From a virus, in IMG/VR virus record IMGVR_UViG_3300035193_000053, positions 1-45,893 of that record: DNA of 45,893 nt. One strand, written 5' to 3'. A program made the position numbers and the translations under genes. Below, one piece after another: positions 6,701 to 15,229 of this stretch (positions within the stretch are counted from its first letter, which is position 1; each line of letters opens with the position of its first letter). The notes below the pieces were generated by a model. It was given only the letters and a program-made list of their open reading frames with translations, made no database searches and was not told the origin of the DNA.

Positions 6701-9419
6701 TTCTGTTCCAGAGCTCAGAAAGCTTTCTTTTGAGCCTTTGAAAAATATTCTCCATCCTTGTATCACTCAGCTTGTTGATCACATAATTATGAAAGTTTTC
6801 TGCGAACCATTCTACAAAGCTGTTTTCATACAAGATCGTAGGATCAACACCTTTTGCTTCTTGATATAGTTGATGAGCGGGACCGTTTCGATAAATACTC
6901 CTTAGTTCATCAATATCTGCTTCTGATAACAAACGAAACATTCCTTTGTGTCCAAGCTCGTGGATAAACGTAAAAGGATCTCTTGCGTGATATAGACCTA
7001 TGACGTCTGGAAACTCTCCGACACTATCAATCTCTGCATTATAGTCATAGTTTCCAGCAACATGTGGACCAGCTGAGGAAATAGTCTGTTCTTTCGTGAT
7101 AAAGATAGTATTGTTAAAAAAGCTCTCTGGAAGAATGTCTCTCACATCCCACCATAGATCTCTTTCATTACCATTTATAATATTATTCGCATAGAGTTGA
7201 TCTATCGTTTCATTAACAGATGCCTTTGGATTATCCTGCATCCACGTATTGAAGTTTCTAAGATTTTCTCTTGACGCTTCCTGTTGACCGGTAACAAGAC
7301 GTGACTGCTTCTTATAGAAGGAGATGTTTAAAGAGTCTCCAATGCGAGCTCCTTTTTCTGTAAGAACAGGATTCTCTTGTGTCGATTCATCTGTGATAAG
7401 ACCTTGTACTTTAGCCTGTTCAAAAGCAGTCTGAAGCCTATTAGCTCCTGCTTGCATTTTGTTCAGAATAAAACCCTTTAGCCCGTGGGAAAGATCGTAG
7501 AGCAAACGAAGGGTCTGATCCAAGAGAACAGCTTGAACAAGATGAACATCTGGAGCAGTTAGATTGGTGATATCAACAGCACCTATTCCAGCCGAACCAG
7601 TAGGCTCAAGATTCGCTTTTGCTGGTGCAACAGGATCGCTTCCAGCATTGAAGAACTCCATGTTCAAAGCTTCATCTGTCTTGCTTCCGGCTTTTATATT
7701 CTTCTTCTCTTCTTGAGAGACGACTCCCTTCTCTGCAGCTTTCTTTGCTCTTTCCTGTTTTGTCTTTGTTGCAGCAGATTCTATTGTCTTCAGCCTTATC
7801 TGCTCAAGCTTATTCTTTCCTTGATTTATTATCTCAAGCTTCTTCTCTGTGGATTCATTTACGTCAACATCTGTGATCTCTTTCCCTTCCACAACCTGCT
7901 TAATCTGCTCAGGCTTTGCACCATACATTGCAGCGTCAGCAGCTTTGTTAAGATTAACTTTAGACGCTTCTGGATAATCTTCACGAAGAGCGTCTACGAG
8001 ACGAGTTTTCATCATTTTAGAAGAAACTGTTCCGACGGTTCCTTCAAAGAAAAGAGCTATTGGAATAGTGGAAAGACCAATCTCTACCATGTCGTCAACA
8101 CTGATATCCTCCTTGTAAACAGATTGTTCTATTCCATATTGAGCAAGTTCCTCTATGACCTCACCGGCTGCTGTTTTCAAGAGTCTCTTGGTAACAGTCT
8201 TACCTCCACCTTCTTTTAGGATCTTTTCAAGAACGCCTGCCTTTGTGTACTTACCACCGCCTCCTGTTGCAAACTCGACGGCGGCATATGGAACAGATGC
8301 AAGAGCTGCTATTCTACTTGCCTCTTCCTCGTCATATCCCTTGTCCATCAGGGTATTCTTCATTGAATCCCATCCCTGGGCCATGACAACAGAGAAAGCC
8401 CCAACAGGACCAGCTACAGCAGAAGCGGCAATAGAAGCTCCGATCAAAGGTGCTGTTCCTATTCCAAGCTGTGTTATATTACCTCCAAAAGTTTCAGGAA
8501 TTGCTACAAGATCAACGTCTTGAGAAGCAGTGTGATAAGCTCGAGCAAGCTTCCTTGCATTTTCTGCAAGCTCCTTTTGATATGCAACATCTTCCTCTGT
8601 CTTTCCGATAGAGTGTTTTGCGTTCCATGCCCCTATATCATACACAAGACCTTCGACGTTGTGAAGAGATGACATTATATTTCCAACCGCTGACGTTCCC
8701 CAACGAGTAACTTTGCTCTCTCCATAAGGAACAAAGAACTTATCCGCAACCTCTTCAGCACTCTTTCGCATTTCTATGACAGAAGCTCTTGTCTCCGCGT
8801 CCTCAACCTGACGTTTAACACTTGCCTCAACAAAAGCTTTTTTATAATATTCAGGATTCTCAAGACCGTTCCTGAAGTCTGTGATTATTTGTTCTCTAAG
8901 CTTCTCAAGCTCTCTTTCAGGAGGATCTATCATTCCTTCGAGAAGACCTCGAGGATAAAAGTCTTGTCTCCTTCTCCATTCGTCATAAGACAAAGGCTCA
9001 AGAGGTTCTTCCTCGGCATCAACAGTGGGAGGAAGTACTTGCATATCCGAGAAGTGTTGAGGAAAGAACTTGTCTGCTCTTTCTTGTTGTTCTCTCATAA
9101 GAGGCTCTTGTTCTTCCTCGATTGTTGGAGATGAATCAAAAGCTTCTGTTCTTCTGACATGTGCAGCGTACTCTTCGAACATACTCTCTGCCGCCTGTCT
9201 CTTTTCTGGCAGAGACAAAGGAGGAGCGTCCTGTATGCTCTTATCAAACATTGTCAGAACATCTTCTCTCGTATGAGATGCCTCAAAACTTTTTAAGAAC
9301 GTGTCGAGACTAATGCCTATTGGAGCGGCTTTGTTTGCATACACGCGTGCAGCAATCTCAGCATCCGACATGCTATTATAGTCATCAAACTCTCTATAGT
9401 CGTCAAGGATCAAACCCAT
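3735..9419 (-). CDS. Giant virion protein (1894 aa) with gluzincin-like motif
   Basis: This is the largest gene in the window, with AAGGAT seven bases before the ATG. It sits between other probable internal virion proteins and the spike, where short-tailed phages encode ejected proteins. The N-terminal ~150 residues are acidic and helical. Residues about 303-350 form an Ala/Gly-rich hydrophobic stretch suited to membrane insertion. HELGH is at residues 820-824, followed by ENSFVEWFAENF (865-876), giving an HExxH plus downstream Glu arrangement typical of gluzincin peptidases. The remainder is charged helical sequence with a second hydrophobic patch near residues 1660-1680. A large polyvalent protein that is ejected with the DNA and may cleave cell-wall or host proteins is the best reading. 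Peptidase activity is inferred. Confidence 0.75.
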   Translation of the reverse strand: MGLILDDYREFDDYNSMSDAEIAARVYANKAAPIGISLDTFLKSFEASHTREDVLTMFDKSIQDAPPLSLPEKRQAAESMFEEYAAHVRRTEAFDSSPTIEEEQEPLMREQQERADKFFPQHFSDMQVLPPTVDAEEEPLEPLSYDEWRRRQDFYPRGLLEGMIDPPERELEKLREQIITDFRNGLENPEYYKKAFVEASVKRQVEDAETRASVIEMRKSAEEVADKFFVPYGESKVTRWGTSAVGNIMSSLHNVEGLVYDIGAWNAKHSIGKTEEDVAYQKELAENARKLARAYHTASQDVDLVAIPETFGGNITQLGIGTAPLIGASIAASAVAGPVGAFSVVMAQGWDSMKNTLMDKGYDEEEASRIAALASVPYAAVEFATGGGGKYTKAGVLEKILKEGGGKTVTKRLLKTAAGEVIEELAQYGIEQSVYKEDISVDDMVEIGLSTIPIALFFEGTVGTVSSKMMKTRLVDALREDYPEASKVNLNKAADAAMYGAKPEQIKQVVEGKEITDVDVNESTEKKLEIINQGKNKLEQIRLKTIESAATKTKQERAKKAAEKGVVSQEEKKNIKAGSKTDEALNMEFFNAGSDPVAPAKANLEPTGSAGIGAVDITNLTAPDVHLVQAVLLDQTLRLLYDLSHGLKGFILNKMQAGANRLQTAFEQAKVQGLITDESTQENPVLTEKGARIGDSLNISFYKKQSRLVTGQQEASRENLRNFNTWMQDNPKASVNETIDQLYANNIINGNERDLWWDVRDILPESFFNNTIFITKEQTISSAGPHVAGNYDYNAEIDSVGEFPDVIGLYHARDPFTFIHELGHKGMFRLLSEADIDELRSIYRNGPAHQLYQEAKGVDPTILYENSFVEWFAENFHNYVINKLSDTRMENIFQRLKRKLSELWNRIRERSTKDEIALFDFFDKWLDSGAPPQSYEAFAKAQETRQTSHDFFAKYAQQGSGDKDHIPLSDQGFFQFMYDKMSYDKLLEMADTGDLEAQKELDNRISKKDPQKISKERSDKLKNAHKEERKAKLSPGELKLVKQRLFGKDSMRWLTDEEIDQYAEEVRRVGDLVEDPRFVFDSLSNDLMLSSQDKSRLINSAEGDYRAASIVLKKRYLDGGYTTKDKQVRQRLIDRDREWIKRVSKRLSEDEKRIEKQKQRKDVTNDLANIRYMAAEMEVLTGLPFYTTIESIENGATYGEHEAYGIVTNVLKRPGRITGKSMSLLDLASKKVQTPLINEALYEQDEALRKKIVSKMTPFQQDLYYKMYEILQGPSANAIRELRWWRWNRALLMAETHPDNRVRASFKKEANQLQPKGLKKDELDRILKEGRDAYEKGKLRDWISRETFGTKEYYFTSEASQATLLASILSPTELNTVVGKTPLLDETKISEIYTRNAQTKEAQRPVIQAVLTHLKKSLIANEIKENFIRLQAISYEAGLTKTDVDRLSQWSNNLIGNSSDISGTFLRIAEGVNKLFWRSFPLQIKKAAHFFVRNVLQPLYIAGHLSKEELLRAGVRVLSGKGNPFLSKAMNENWMYITQKNSMRNEFMLLREASLGHEFGAMGTFKSMGSLMLDKAGTIITVSDDIDRRIAFPVFHEAAYRNADEYKNKTHDYNRLRNRLKLDNLNEVQINQLERLLVDNDLEQFSYLFAKYKTENIFFKYSRGARSFFEQSRAGRLLSGLIVYPRGMVDQIVQNTAKPFGRGVKRGDALTIYQGLTTAAGLFIGLRLAHEISRFLMGDRDPEDYALESTVVGYTPLSIGFSKAMETWEFITNDIADTIERNGLSVETAHKIAEGVDKTMLEWWIPLVDVYVSMYENMNDTSHENFYNALLSDLNRDYERTHGKPFNTDRTMLEKFQHVVFGSYEEEKDRYKEMSDYTTPELFQRFLTGKRAER

Positions 9420-9428
9420 GTGATATCC

Positions 9429-10427
9429 TTATCTTCCAATACCAGCATCGAGTAACTTTTTCTTTTCCTGTTCAAGTGTCAGAGGAGCTGTTTCACTCTT
9501 TATCTTTTCCTCTATTTTGTTTTGTAGATTTTTCATTCCCCTCGCTTTGTCAAGAGCAACCTTTAACAGCTCTCCAGAGGAACCTTGTTTCTCGGCAATT
9601 TTGTAAAGTTCATTAGCAATATCACTATTCTTTATAACAAGATCTGAGAACGAACTTTGACCGCTTAGAATGATCTCTGTAAGCGTTGGTGCCTGATTGC
9701 CTCCATTGAACCATGTCAAAGGATTAGCAGTTATTCTTTTAGGATCATCTCCCACTCGAACGTCTCTCAAGATGTTGAGATAATCCGGATTCTGTTTTAG
9801 GTAATCAAGGAAAAGAAGATCAGCTGGCTTTGCAGTCTTTCCTCCTTCACCGTCAATGGTGCCTGACGTCATTTGATACATGCGAAAGACCTTGTTCACG
9901 TTCTCTGCATCAAAAGCTGCTCCTCCTTCATCATCAAGCATTCCTGTCATTTTCTTGAGCTCTTCCATTTCCTGCATCAAGTTATCCTTCTGTGAAAAGG
10001 CTGTTATCTGATCAAGAGCCATCTTGCTTGACACCTGATTAGGATCGTAACCTGCTATTTGAGCGTACAAACTTGCAGCGTCTCTTTTAGCTTGTGCAGA
10101 TAGAACAGGATCAATAAGACGAAGGCTATCCCCTGTAGCATCCATAGCTTTAGCCTTGTTTGTCATCTCAACAGTCTGAGCTCTCTTTGCATCCATCTCA
10201 TCCTGAATAGGCTTAATATTGTTGTAGTAAAAGGATAGAGCATCATAATGTCTTGTCTGAGCTTGTCTCACCGGATCAAGCTTAGCGTCAAGAGCTTCTC
10301 GATGCTTAATCTCCTCTGCTTGCATTTCTCTATCTGCAGTAATCTTTCTACTCAAAGAAAAGATCTGCATTAAGTTATCGAATCCAAGATCAGGTTGTCT
10401 TGGAGCTGGAATTACTGTTATAGCCAT
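9429..10427 (-). CDS. Putative internal virion protein
   Basis: The 332-residue product has AAGGAG eight bases before the ATG. It is rich in Ala, Asp, Lys and Gln, and mostly helical. A long coiled region covers residues about 25-120 (ISRKITADREMQ-like heptads), and the C terminus is charged. There is no signal peptide. The start is nine bases from the end of the giant virion protein gene, in the same operon. Size, composition and position match ejection or core proteins of short-tailed phages. I cannot assign it to a named family. Confidence 0.6.
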   Translation of the reverse strand: MAITVIPAPRQPDLGFDNLMQIFSLSRKITADREMQAEEIKHREALDAKLDPVRQAQTRHYDALSFYYNNIKPIQDEMDAKRAQTVEMTNKAKAMDATGDSLRLIDPVLSAQAKRDAASLYAQIAGYDPNQVSSKMALDQITAFSQKDNLMQEMEELKKMTGMLDDEGGAAFDAENVNKVFRMYQMTSGTIDGEGGKTAKPADLLFLDYLKQNPDYLNILRDVRVGDDPKRITANPLTWFNGGNQAPTLTEIILSGQSSFSDLVIKNSDIANELYKIAEKQGSSGELLKVALDKARGMKNLQNKIEEKIKSETAPLTLEQEKKKLLDAGIGR

Positions 10428-10439
10428 TTTAGTTTCTCC

Positions 10440-11318
10440 TTATGTCTTAGAAGTGCCACCTGTAGCTCCAAGAGCAGCTGCAGTCACAAGCCCCTGTATG
10501 CCAGCACCGAGCCAATCTGTTCCTTGTTGCACGTAGTTATCATAAACAGGTTGTGCTCCTGTAGACAATGAAAGAGCCATTTGGACCCAGGGGTTATTTT
10601 CATCCGTTCCTCTAAGGAATCTATTATAAGTATCCGTGAGCTTAGCCTGTTCCTGCTGCTGTATACTACTGGATACAAGATTGTCAGAGGCGAAGAGACC
10701 GCTCTTGATAGACGGAAGAGCAGTGGACATTGAGTATCCTCGATTGAAAGCATTCTCAAGAGACGTTATTCCAGCTTGTCTATCGGCCATCTGACCACTG
10801 TAGAGAGCTGGAAGAATTGTAGATCCGTAAAAGTCACTCTTCTCTTTTGCAACAGCCTGTATAGCTCGAGTGTTGAACATGTTTCCAGAGAACCCTTCTT
10901 CCAGCGTTGGTCTAACCTGACTCTCCCAAGTGGCAAGAGCAGGAGTTGCGAAGGCTGTGTTCCAATAATCAGCAGACTCTTTTTCATTATACGAAAAAGC
11001 AGGTTTCATTGATAGCATCTGATTAACAGCAGACATTAGATTATTGTCAACACCAGAGGAGAAGCTCTTGTAACTCTCAACAGCGTCCAAGAACTCCTGT
11101 GGAATATCAGCAAGAGTTTTTCCTGTATACTCAGTAGCACCTCCAGGAAGTCTTTCTCCTATGTACTTTGCAACCTGATCAAAAAGCTTTGTTTGTGATC
11201 CTGTGAATCTCGATTCTTGTTCCACCTCTCCTCCATCATCGTATCGAGCATGAAAGTCATTTGAGAGGTGACCTCTTCCTGTTTCGTAATCTACGACTAT
11301 ACTTTTTAAAAGCCACAT
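10440..11318 (-). CDS. Putative internal virion protein
   Basis: The start is set at ATG 11318, seven bases after AAGGAG; the frame extends upstream but without a ribosome site. The 292-residue product begins MWLLKSIVVDYETGRG, then has helical, Gln/Ala/Ser-rich segments. It ends with a small-residue hydrophobic stretch (WLGAGIQGLVTAAALGATGG) that could contact a membrane. It lies between the acetyltransferase gene and another internal virion gene. The role is inferred only from position and composition. Confidence 0.6.
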   Translation of the reverse strand: MWLLKSIVVDYETGRGHLSNDFHARYDDGGEVEQESRFTGSQTKLFDQVAKYIGERLPGGATEYTGKTLADIPQEFLDAVESYKSFSSGVDNNLMSAVNQMLSMKPAFSYNEKESADYWNTAFATPALATWESQVRPTLEEGFSGNMFNTRAIQAVAKEKSDFYGSTILPALYSGQMADRQAGITSLENAFNRGYSMSTALPSIKSGLFASDNLVSSSIQQQEQAKLTDTYNRFLRGTDENNPWVQMALSLSTGAQPVYDNYVQQGTDWLGAGIQGLVTAAALGATGGTSKT

Positions 11319-11319
11319 T

Positions 11320-11763
11320 TTATATCTCCTTTTCCAGAATTGTCCTAATAGGCTTAAAGTCATACGCTCTGCACATTGCCTCAGGACGATCTGTTGCAGT
11401 TCTCACGTAATGCTTTTCTTTTCTTAGAGACCAGTCTACGAACATTTCCCACACCATCTTGACACAACAATGCGGAAGCTTTGGTGACGCCCAGGCTGTC
11501 TCAACCCATGAAAAGTTTCTTCCGTCTTTTATATAAGCAAAAAAGAATCCAATGATTTCATCATTCTTTTCTGAAACACATAAGAAGCACTTGTTAGGAG
11601 TCTCTATCAACAGCGTCAACATTTGATGAACCTGGAACATTCTCGAATACGTTGGAGTCTCTCTCAAAAGATCCGCTATTCTCCAAACAATCGTAGGATT
11701 GATGGAAAGATAAGTCTTGATCTCAGAACGACAAGCTACCTGACTTAATGTTTGTTCCATCAT
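11320..11763 (-). CDS. GNAT-family N-acetyltransferase-like protein
   Basis: The start is taken at ATG 11763 (or 11760), with GGAG upstream, overlapping the end of the preceding gene by about 40 bases. The 147-residue protein shows a GNAT-like order: an N-terminal helical part, KNDEIIGFFFAYI (beta strand and acceptor-site region), then VETAWASPKLPHCCVKMVW (acyl-CoA loop and helix region) and a C-terminal AMCRAYDFKPIRTILEK. The family transfers acyl groups from acyl-CoA to amines. Its place inside the tail operon suggests modification of a virion protein or of a host factor, but the substrate is unknown. Confidence 0.6.
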   Translation of the reverse strand: MMEQTLSQVACRSEIKTYLSINPTIVWRIADLLRETPTYSRMFQVHQMLTLLIETPNKCFLCVSEKNDEIIGFFFAYIKDGRNFSWVETAWASPKLPHCCVKMVWEMFVDWSLRKEKHYVRTATDRPEAMCRAYDFKPIRTILEKEI

Positions 11764-12043
11764 TGTATTTAATCTCCAGCTCACCAGAACTGTTCAACCA
11801 TATCACACAACACTTTGAAGGAGGATCTTCTGGAGTAATTGTACTTTCTGCAATGTAATAAGCTCCATCTATAACGTATAAATTATTGTTGATGTATAAA
11901 GATCCCTCTACTATGAAGTCGCCTCTCATAAGCTGTTGAATAACCTTGTCGATAGAATAAAGAGCAGCCTTCAAGTTCTTGACGTCAAAGTCAAGAAGAT
12001 AAGACTTCTGTTCCATTCTATCGAGCTCAGATGAGGACGGCAT
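11723..12043 (-). CDS. Small tail-associated hypothetical protein
   Basis: The 106-residue product starts with AGGGA eight bases upstream. It has a helical N-terminal third (residues 1-40), followed by short beta-rich segments (DFIVEGSLYINNNLYVIDGAYYI) and a C-terminal SSGELEIKYNDGTNIKSG. That last part resembles the small beta domains that present a value string in phage fibre or adaptor proteins. It lies directly after the tail hub gene. The function is unassigned. Confidence 0.55.
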   Translation of the reverse strand: MPSSSELDRMEQKSYLLDFDVKNLKAALYSIDKVIQQLMRGDFIVEGSLYINNNLYVIDGAYYIAESTITPEDPPSKCCVIWLNSSGELEIKYNDGTNIKSGSLSF

Positions 12044-12046
12044 CTT

Positions 12047-14158
12047 TTAATCCCTAACTGTTCCTGGAACATAATGCACTGCAATATCACTTATCTGAAG
12101 ATCGCCATCAGAGGTATTAGAAAAACGAAATCTGATGTTTCTGTAAAGATTCTCGTCATCAACCTCAACAGTATATTCTGTCCAGTCAAAAGAGATTGTA
12201 ACAGGGCTGTCATCCACTGCTGTCCATGTTACTCCACGATCAACAGAAAATTCCACTGTGACCTCGACAGTCGTTGTGGGCTTTCTAACATTAGCAGCAT
12301 TAAACGAAAGCGAATTACATCTAAACTGTTGAAGATCGCTTCCTTTGCTTACAACAAAATCGCCTGTCTCAAGAAAACATTCTATCTCAGTTGTATCATC
12401 CATCCCTGTATTTTCGTCAAGCATGTACACATTTCCATCAGAACTTATCACACAGGGAAATGGATAGGAACCATCGTAGCCAACAGCATTACATGCAAGC
12501 TCTGCATAAGGATCATCATCACAAGCAGCGTCTCCTACCCATTCAGAGTTACAAGCATATTCGATTTCATTCTTAAACTCTGATAGGTCAGTGACAGGAT
12601 AACCAAATCTTCCTCGTTCCCAGGCTGGAGGATTCTGTGAAAGGTTTAAGGAGAAGTATGATTGAGCGTATGTATCACCTCCAGCAACTGCTGGATAGAA
12701 GCAATAGAGCCTTTTGTTAAGCTTATCAAAACCAAAGACGATATTGTCTTTTTGAGAAAATGCTATAGACGATCTTAAAAAAGAATCAATCACGTCATTG
12801 AGATACTCAGGAAAATCAGATCCATTAAAAGAGTAAATCTTTGCATCCGATCCCATGAACAAGTGTCTTCCAATCATGGAATCAACAGCCTTTGCAGATA
12901 TTAAACCAATCTCGTTTAGAGCAGAATCATGTCCATATATTAAAACTCCTCCAAGATATGTCTGAAAGGCAACACTGTCAGAGGCATATAGAACTCTAAG
13001 ATTTCCAAGAGGAATGGATCTTAGAATAGAGCCTCTCAAAAGAGCGAGAAACTTTTCTCCATATGTTCCAGAATCCCATGCACCAGATCCAAAGATATTT
13101 AATTGATCTGTCCACTTCATCTGCTTTTTTCTTGCTGTTCCATCGTTGAAAGCATAAAAGATTAAGTGATCTCCATGAAAGTCAATTTCATCCACTGACA
13201 CGAAACCAGAGAAGTCTGTTATGTAAAACTCTTCAAAGTTTCCTGAACCATCCCAGCAAGTTGGATTAGTTATTTGATCAGACACAACAATGCCAGTTGC
13301 AGAATCCCAAGAAGGAGGTGTTCCGTTATCCATTGCAGAACTCCACGAGATCCTGGTAGGTCTAACAGAGGACGACCCAAAGGCTCTATAAGCTTTTATA
13401 TCGTCAATGTATAGAACAGTTCCATCTACAATAGTCTTACCTGTGTCTGTTCCAAACCATATTGTATCAAGATCATCAAAGGATGAAAAGTCATCATAAA
13501 GAAAAACAAACGTCCAAGTATCTGCGACAAGAGCTATGTCGATCAAGAGATCAGAGGTTGCTGGAGATCCACCGGCGTCGTTTGTGAGAGTAATCTTTAT
13601 CACGCTTGCGTCGATATCAACACTGCTTCTTATCCAAAAGCCTATGCCGTTAAGATCTGTGTTGTTATAAGTTCCTCTTGCTGCTGTCAAGTCATAAGAA
13701 TCCCCAGAGAGATCTATGTCAAATAACTTGGCCGCCGTTATATCAGCAGAAGTTGTAATCTTATTACTATAAGAACCTATTCTAACAGTAGTATCTTCTT
13801 GTGCAACAGCAACATTGGATCCAGCCGTCCAGTTCGTTGTGTCTTCACAATCATCTAATAGAACCTGTTCTGAAATATTATTCCAGAAGTTGTTGGCAGA
13901 ATCATATTTATAACAGAAATAATCAGTAAAGGCAAGATGAAAAGAATCTCCACCACCGTCTATGAAACGAATTGCCTCAAGACCTGTCCCGTACAGGGTA
14001 TTTCCTATTTTCTGAGATCCAAAACGCTTGATAACCTTTGAGTTGCTGACAAACATGTTGAAGCAGTCGATACAGTATCCATCAGGAAGCATTGAAGGGT
14101 GATCCTTCTTATTAATGCCTCGAGAAGAAATTGGAATTGCTTTTAGAAGTTCCTGCAT
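12047..14158 (-). CDS. Tail hub / propeller-type tail protein with inserted jelly-roll-like domain
   Basis: The 703-residue product starts MQELLKAIPISSRGINKKDHP and continues into IKRFGSQKIG, a style seen in the propeller-type tail stabilisation proteins of P22-like phages (gp10). Residues about 95-245 (LLDDCEDTTNWTAGSN to VLYIDDIKAYRAF) look like a separate beta-sandwich, carbohydrate-binding-module-like insertion, because the sequence returns to hub-type repeats afterwards. Later segments (DHLIFYAFND, IGRHLFMGSDAKIYSFNG, KLNKRLYCFYPA, SSDGNVYMLDE) are spaced like propeller blades. The C terminus is another beta domain. It probably joins the portal/adaptor to the spikes. The assignment is by pattern only. 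Confidence 0.6.
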   Translation of the reverse strand: MQELLKAIPISSRGINKKDHPSMLPDGYCIDCFNMFVSNSKVIKRFGSQKIGNTLYGTGLEAIRFIDGGGDSFHLAFTDYFCYKYDSANNFWNNISEQVLLDDCEDTTNWTAGSNVAVAQEDTTVRIGSYSNKITTSADITAAKLFDIDLSGDSYDLTAARGTYNNTDLNGIGFWIRSSVDIDASVIKITLTNDAGGSPATSDLLIDIALVADTWTFVFLYDDFSSFDDLDTIWFGTDTGKTIVDGTVLYIDDIKAYRAFGSSSVRPTRISWSSAMDNGTPPSWDSATGIVVSDQITNPTCWDGSGNFEEFYITDFSGFVSVDEIDFHGDHLIFYAFNDGTARKKQMKWTDQLNIFGSGAWDSGTYGEKFLALLRGSILRSIPLGNLRVLYASDSVAFQTYLGGVLIYGHDSALNEIGLISAKAVDSMIGRHLFMGSDAKIYSFNGSDFPEYLNDVIDSFLRSSIAFSQKDNIVFGFDKLNKRLYCFYPAVAGGDTYAQSYFSLNLSQNPPAWERGRFGYPVTDLSEFKNEIEYACNSEWVGDAACDDDPYAELACNAVGYDGSYPFPCVISSDGNVYMLDENTGMDDTTEIECFLETGDFVVSKGSDLQQFRCNSLSFNAANVRKPTTTVEVTVEFSVDRGVTWTAVDDSPVTISFDWTEYTVEVDDENLYRNIRFRFSNTSDGDLQISDIAVHYVPGTVRD

Positions 14159-14161
14159 CTA

Positions 14162-15190
14162 TTAGCGTCCTACTGCAATAACTTTTACATTGACATTGAA
14201 TGCGTTTGTATTTCTGAAGGTAATATTTGTATTATCAATAGATTCAACCTTAATAGAATACGTATCAAGTCCCTCTGATCCCACAATGGTTTTTACTTGA
14301 CTCACAGCACCAAAACAACGTGTGAGTCCATGTGCTATATCTGTCGTATCACTTACAGCATTACCAACAATAGTTGCATCAAAAACACGAATCTTGAATG
14401 TAGCATTAGTTATCACAAGACTCGCCACGTCGTTATCTCTGGAAGAAACATCTGTAAACTGTCCCCAATGCACAGGATGTCCAGAAGCACTTGCATCAGG
14501 AACATTCGTAATGGTCTGTGAATTCATGTTCACAGACCCATTGAAAGTGGTTGCTCCTGTTATAGCAAGAGCTCCTCCGAGTGTCACTGCCGCCGCTGCG
14601 TCAATAGCAAGAGCCGTCAAAGAAGGAGCATCATTATCATCTCCATCATTAACCTTTATAACAAGCTGCCCTTTTTGATCGTCAGAAGCTCCATCATGAC
14701 TTGCTTCTATAATGGCAAGAGTTGAAAGCTCTCCTCCACTCTGCTCACCTTTGAATCGAATCAAAGATTCTCTTCCACCATCAGCGTCTTCTTCAACACC
14801 ATTATGAAGAATAAGCTCTAATGAAGCCGCGTCGAAGAGATATCTTCCAAGAACTTCCCAAGCGGAGCCGTCCCATCGCTTTAGCACCGGAGGATCATAG
14901 TTGTCATCCAACCACAAACGCCCTCTGTCATAAGCGTTGTCCGCCAGTGCGGTAGCTGCATCTGGCCTATTACTTGGAGCACTCGTTCCCTCATAGCCAA
15001 CAGCTGATCCATTCTTATGAACTCCACCAGTGTACGTGGAATCTCCCACACCATAATCTCCAGCCAACGTGGTGTGCTCAAGATTATTGATATCTTCCAA
15101 TGCCTGTTCAATTTGCCGAAAAGTAACAGGAATATTTTTTATAAGCAATCCATCCACTGGATATGAGTTTGGATTCCATGCAGTTCCCAT
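14162..15190 (-). CDS. Tail fibre / baseplate-type protein
   Basis: The 342-residue product has AGGAG six bases before ATG 15190. It opens with a helix-rich N terminus (IKNIPVTFRQIEQALEDINNL) and a Gly/Ser region. A central part contains LTALAIDAAAAVTLGGALAI followed by TGATTFNGSVNMNSQTITNV, the repeat style of trimeric phage fibres. The C-terminal third (TDIAHGLTRCFGAVSQVKTI) is beta-rich. It sits directly upstream of the tail hub gene. It is likely a fibre or a fibre-attachment protein. An operator-like palindrome (15200-15218) abuts its ribosome site. Confidence 0.65.
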   Translation of the reverse strand: MGTAWNPNSYPVDGLLIKNIPVTFRQIEQALEDINNLEHTTLAGDYGVGDSTYTGGVHKNGSAVGYEGTSAPSNRPDAATALADNAYDRGRLWLDDNYDPPVLKRWDGSAWEVLGRYLFDAASLELILHNGVEEDADGGRESLIRFKGEQSGGELSTLAIIEASHDGASDDQKGQLVIKVNDGDDNDAPSLTALAIDAAAAVTLGGALAITGATTFNGSVNMNSQTITNVPDASASGHPVHWGQFTDVSSRDNDVASLVITNATFKIRVFDATIVGNAVSDTTDIAHGLTRCFGAVSQVKTIVGSEGLDTYSIKVESIDNTNITFRNTNAFNVNVKVIAVGR

Positions 15191-15199
15191 TTTAAACTC

Positions 15200-15218
15200 C
15201 TGTTAGCATTGTTAACAG
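15200..15218 (-). repeat. Operator-like palindrome, copy B
   Basis: On the + strand this reads CTGTTAGCATTGTTAACAG. On the gene strand it runs straight into the AGGAG ribosome site of the fibre gene (start 15190), so anything bound here, on DNA or RNA, would cover translation initiation. Confidence 0.7.
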
Positions 15219-15229
15219 CTTTGTGTTTT

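Noticed and set aside
7713-8219. 168-codon + strand reading frame inside the giant virion gene
   Set aside because: It is hydrophobic and biased, with no ribosome site, and is antisense to a well-supported gene.
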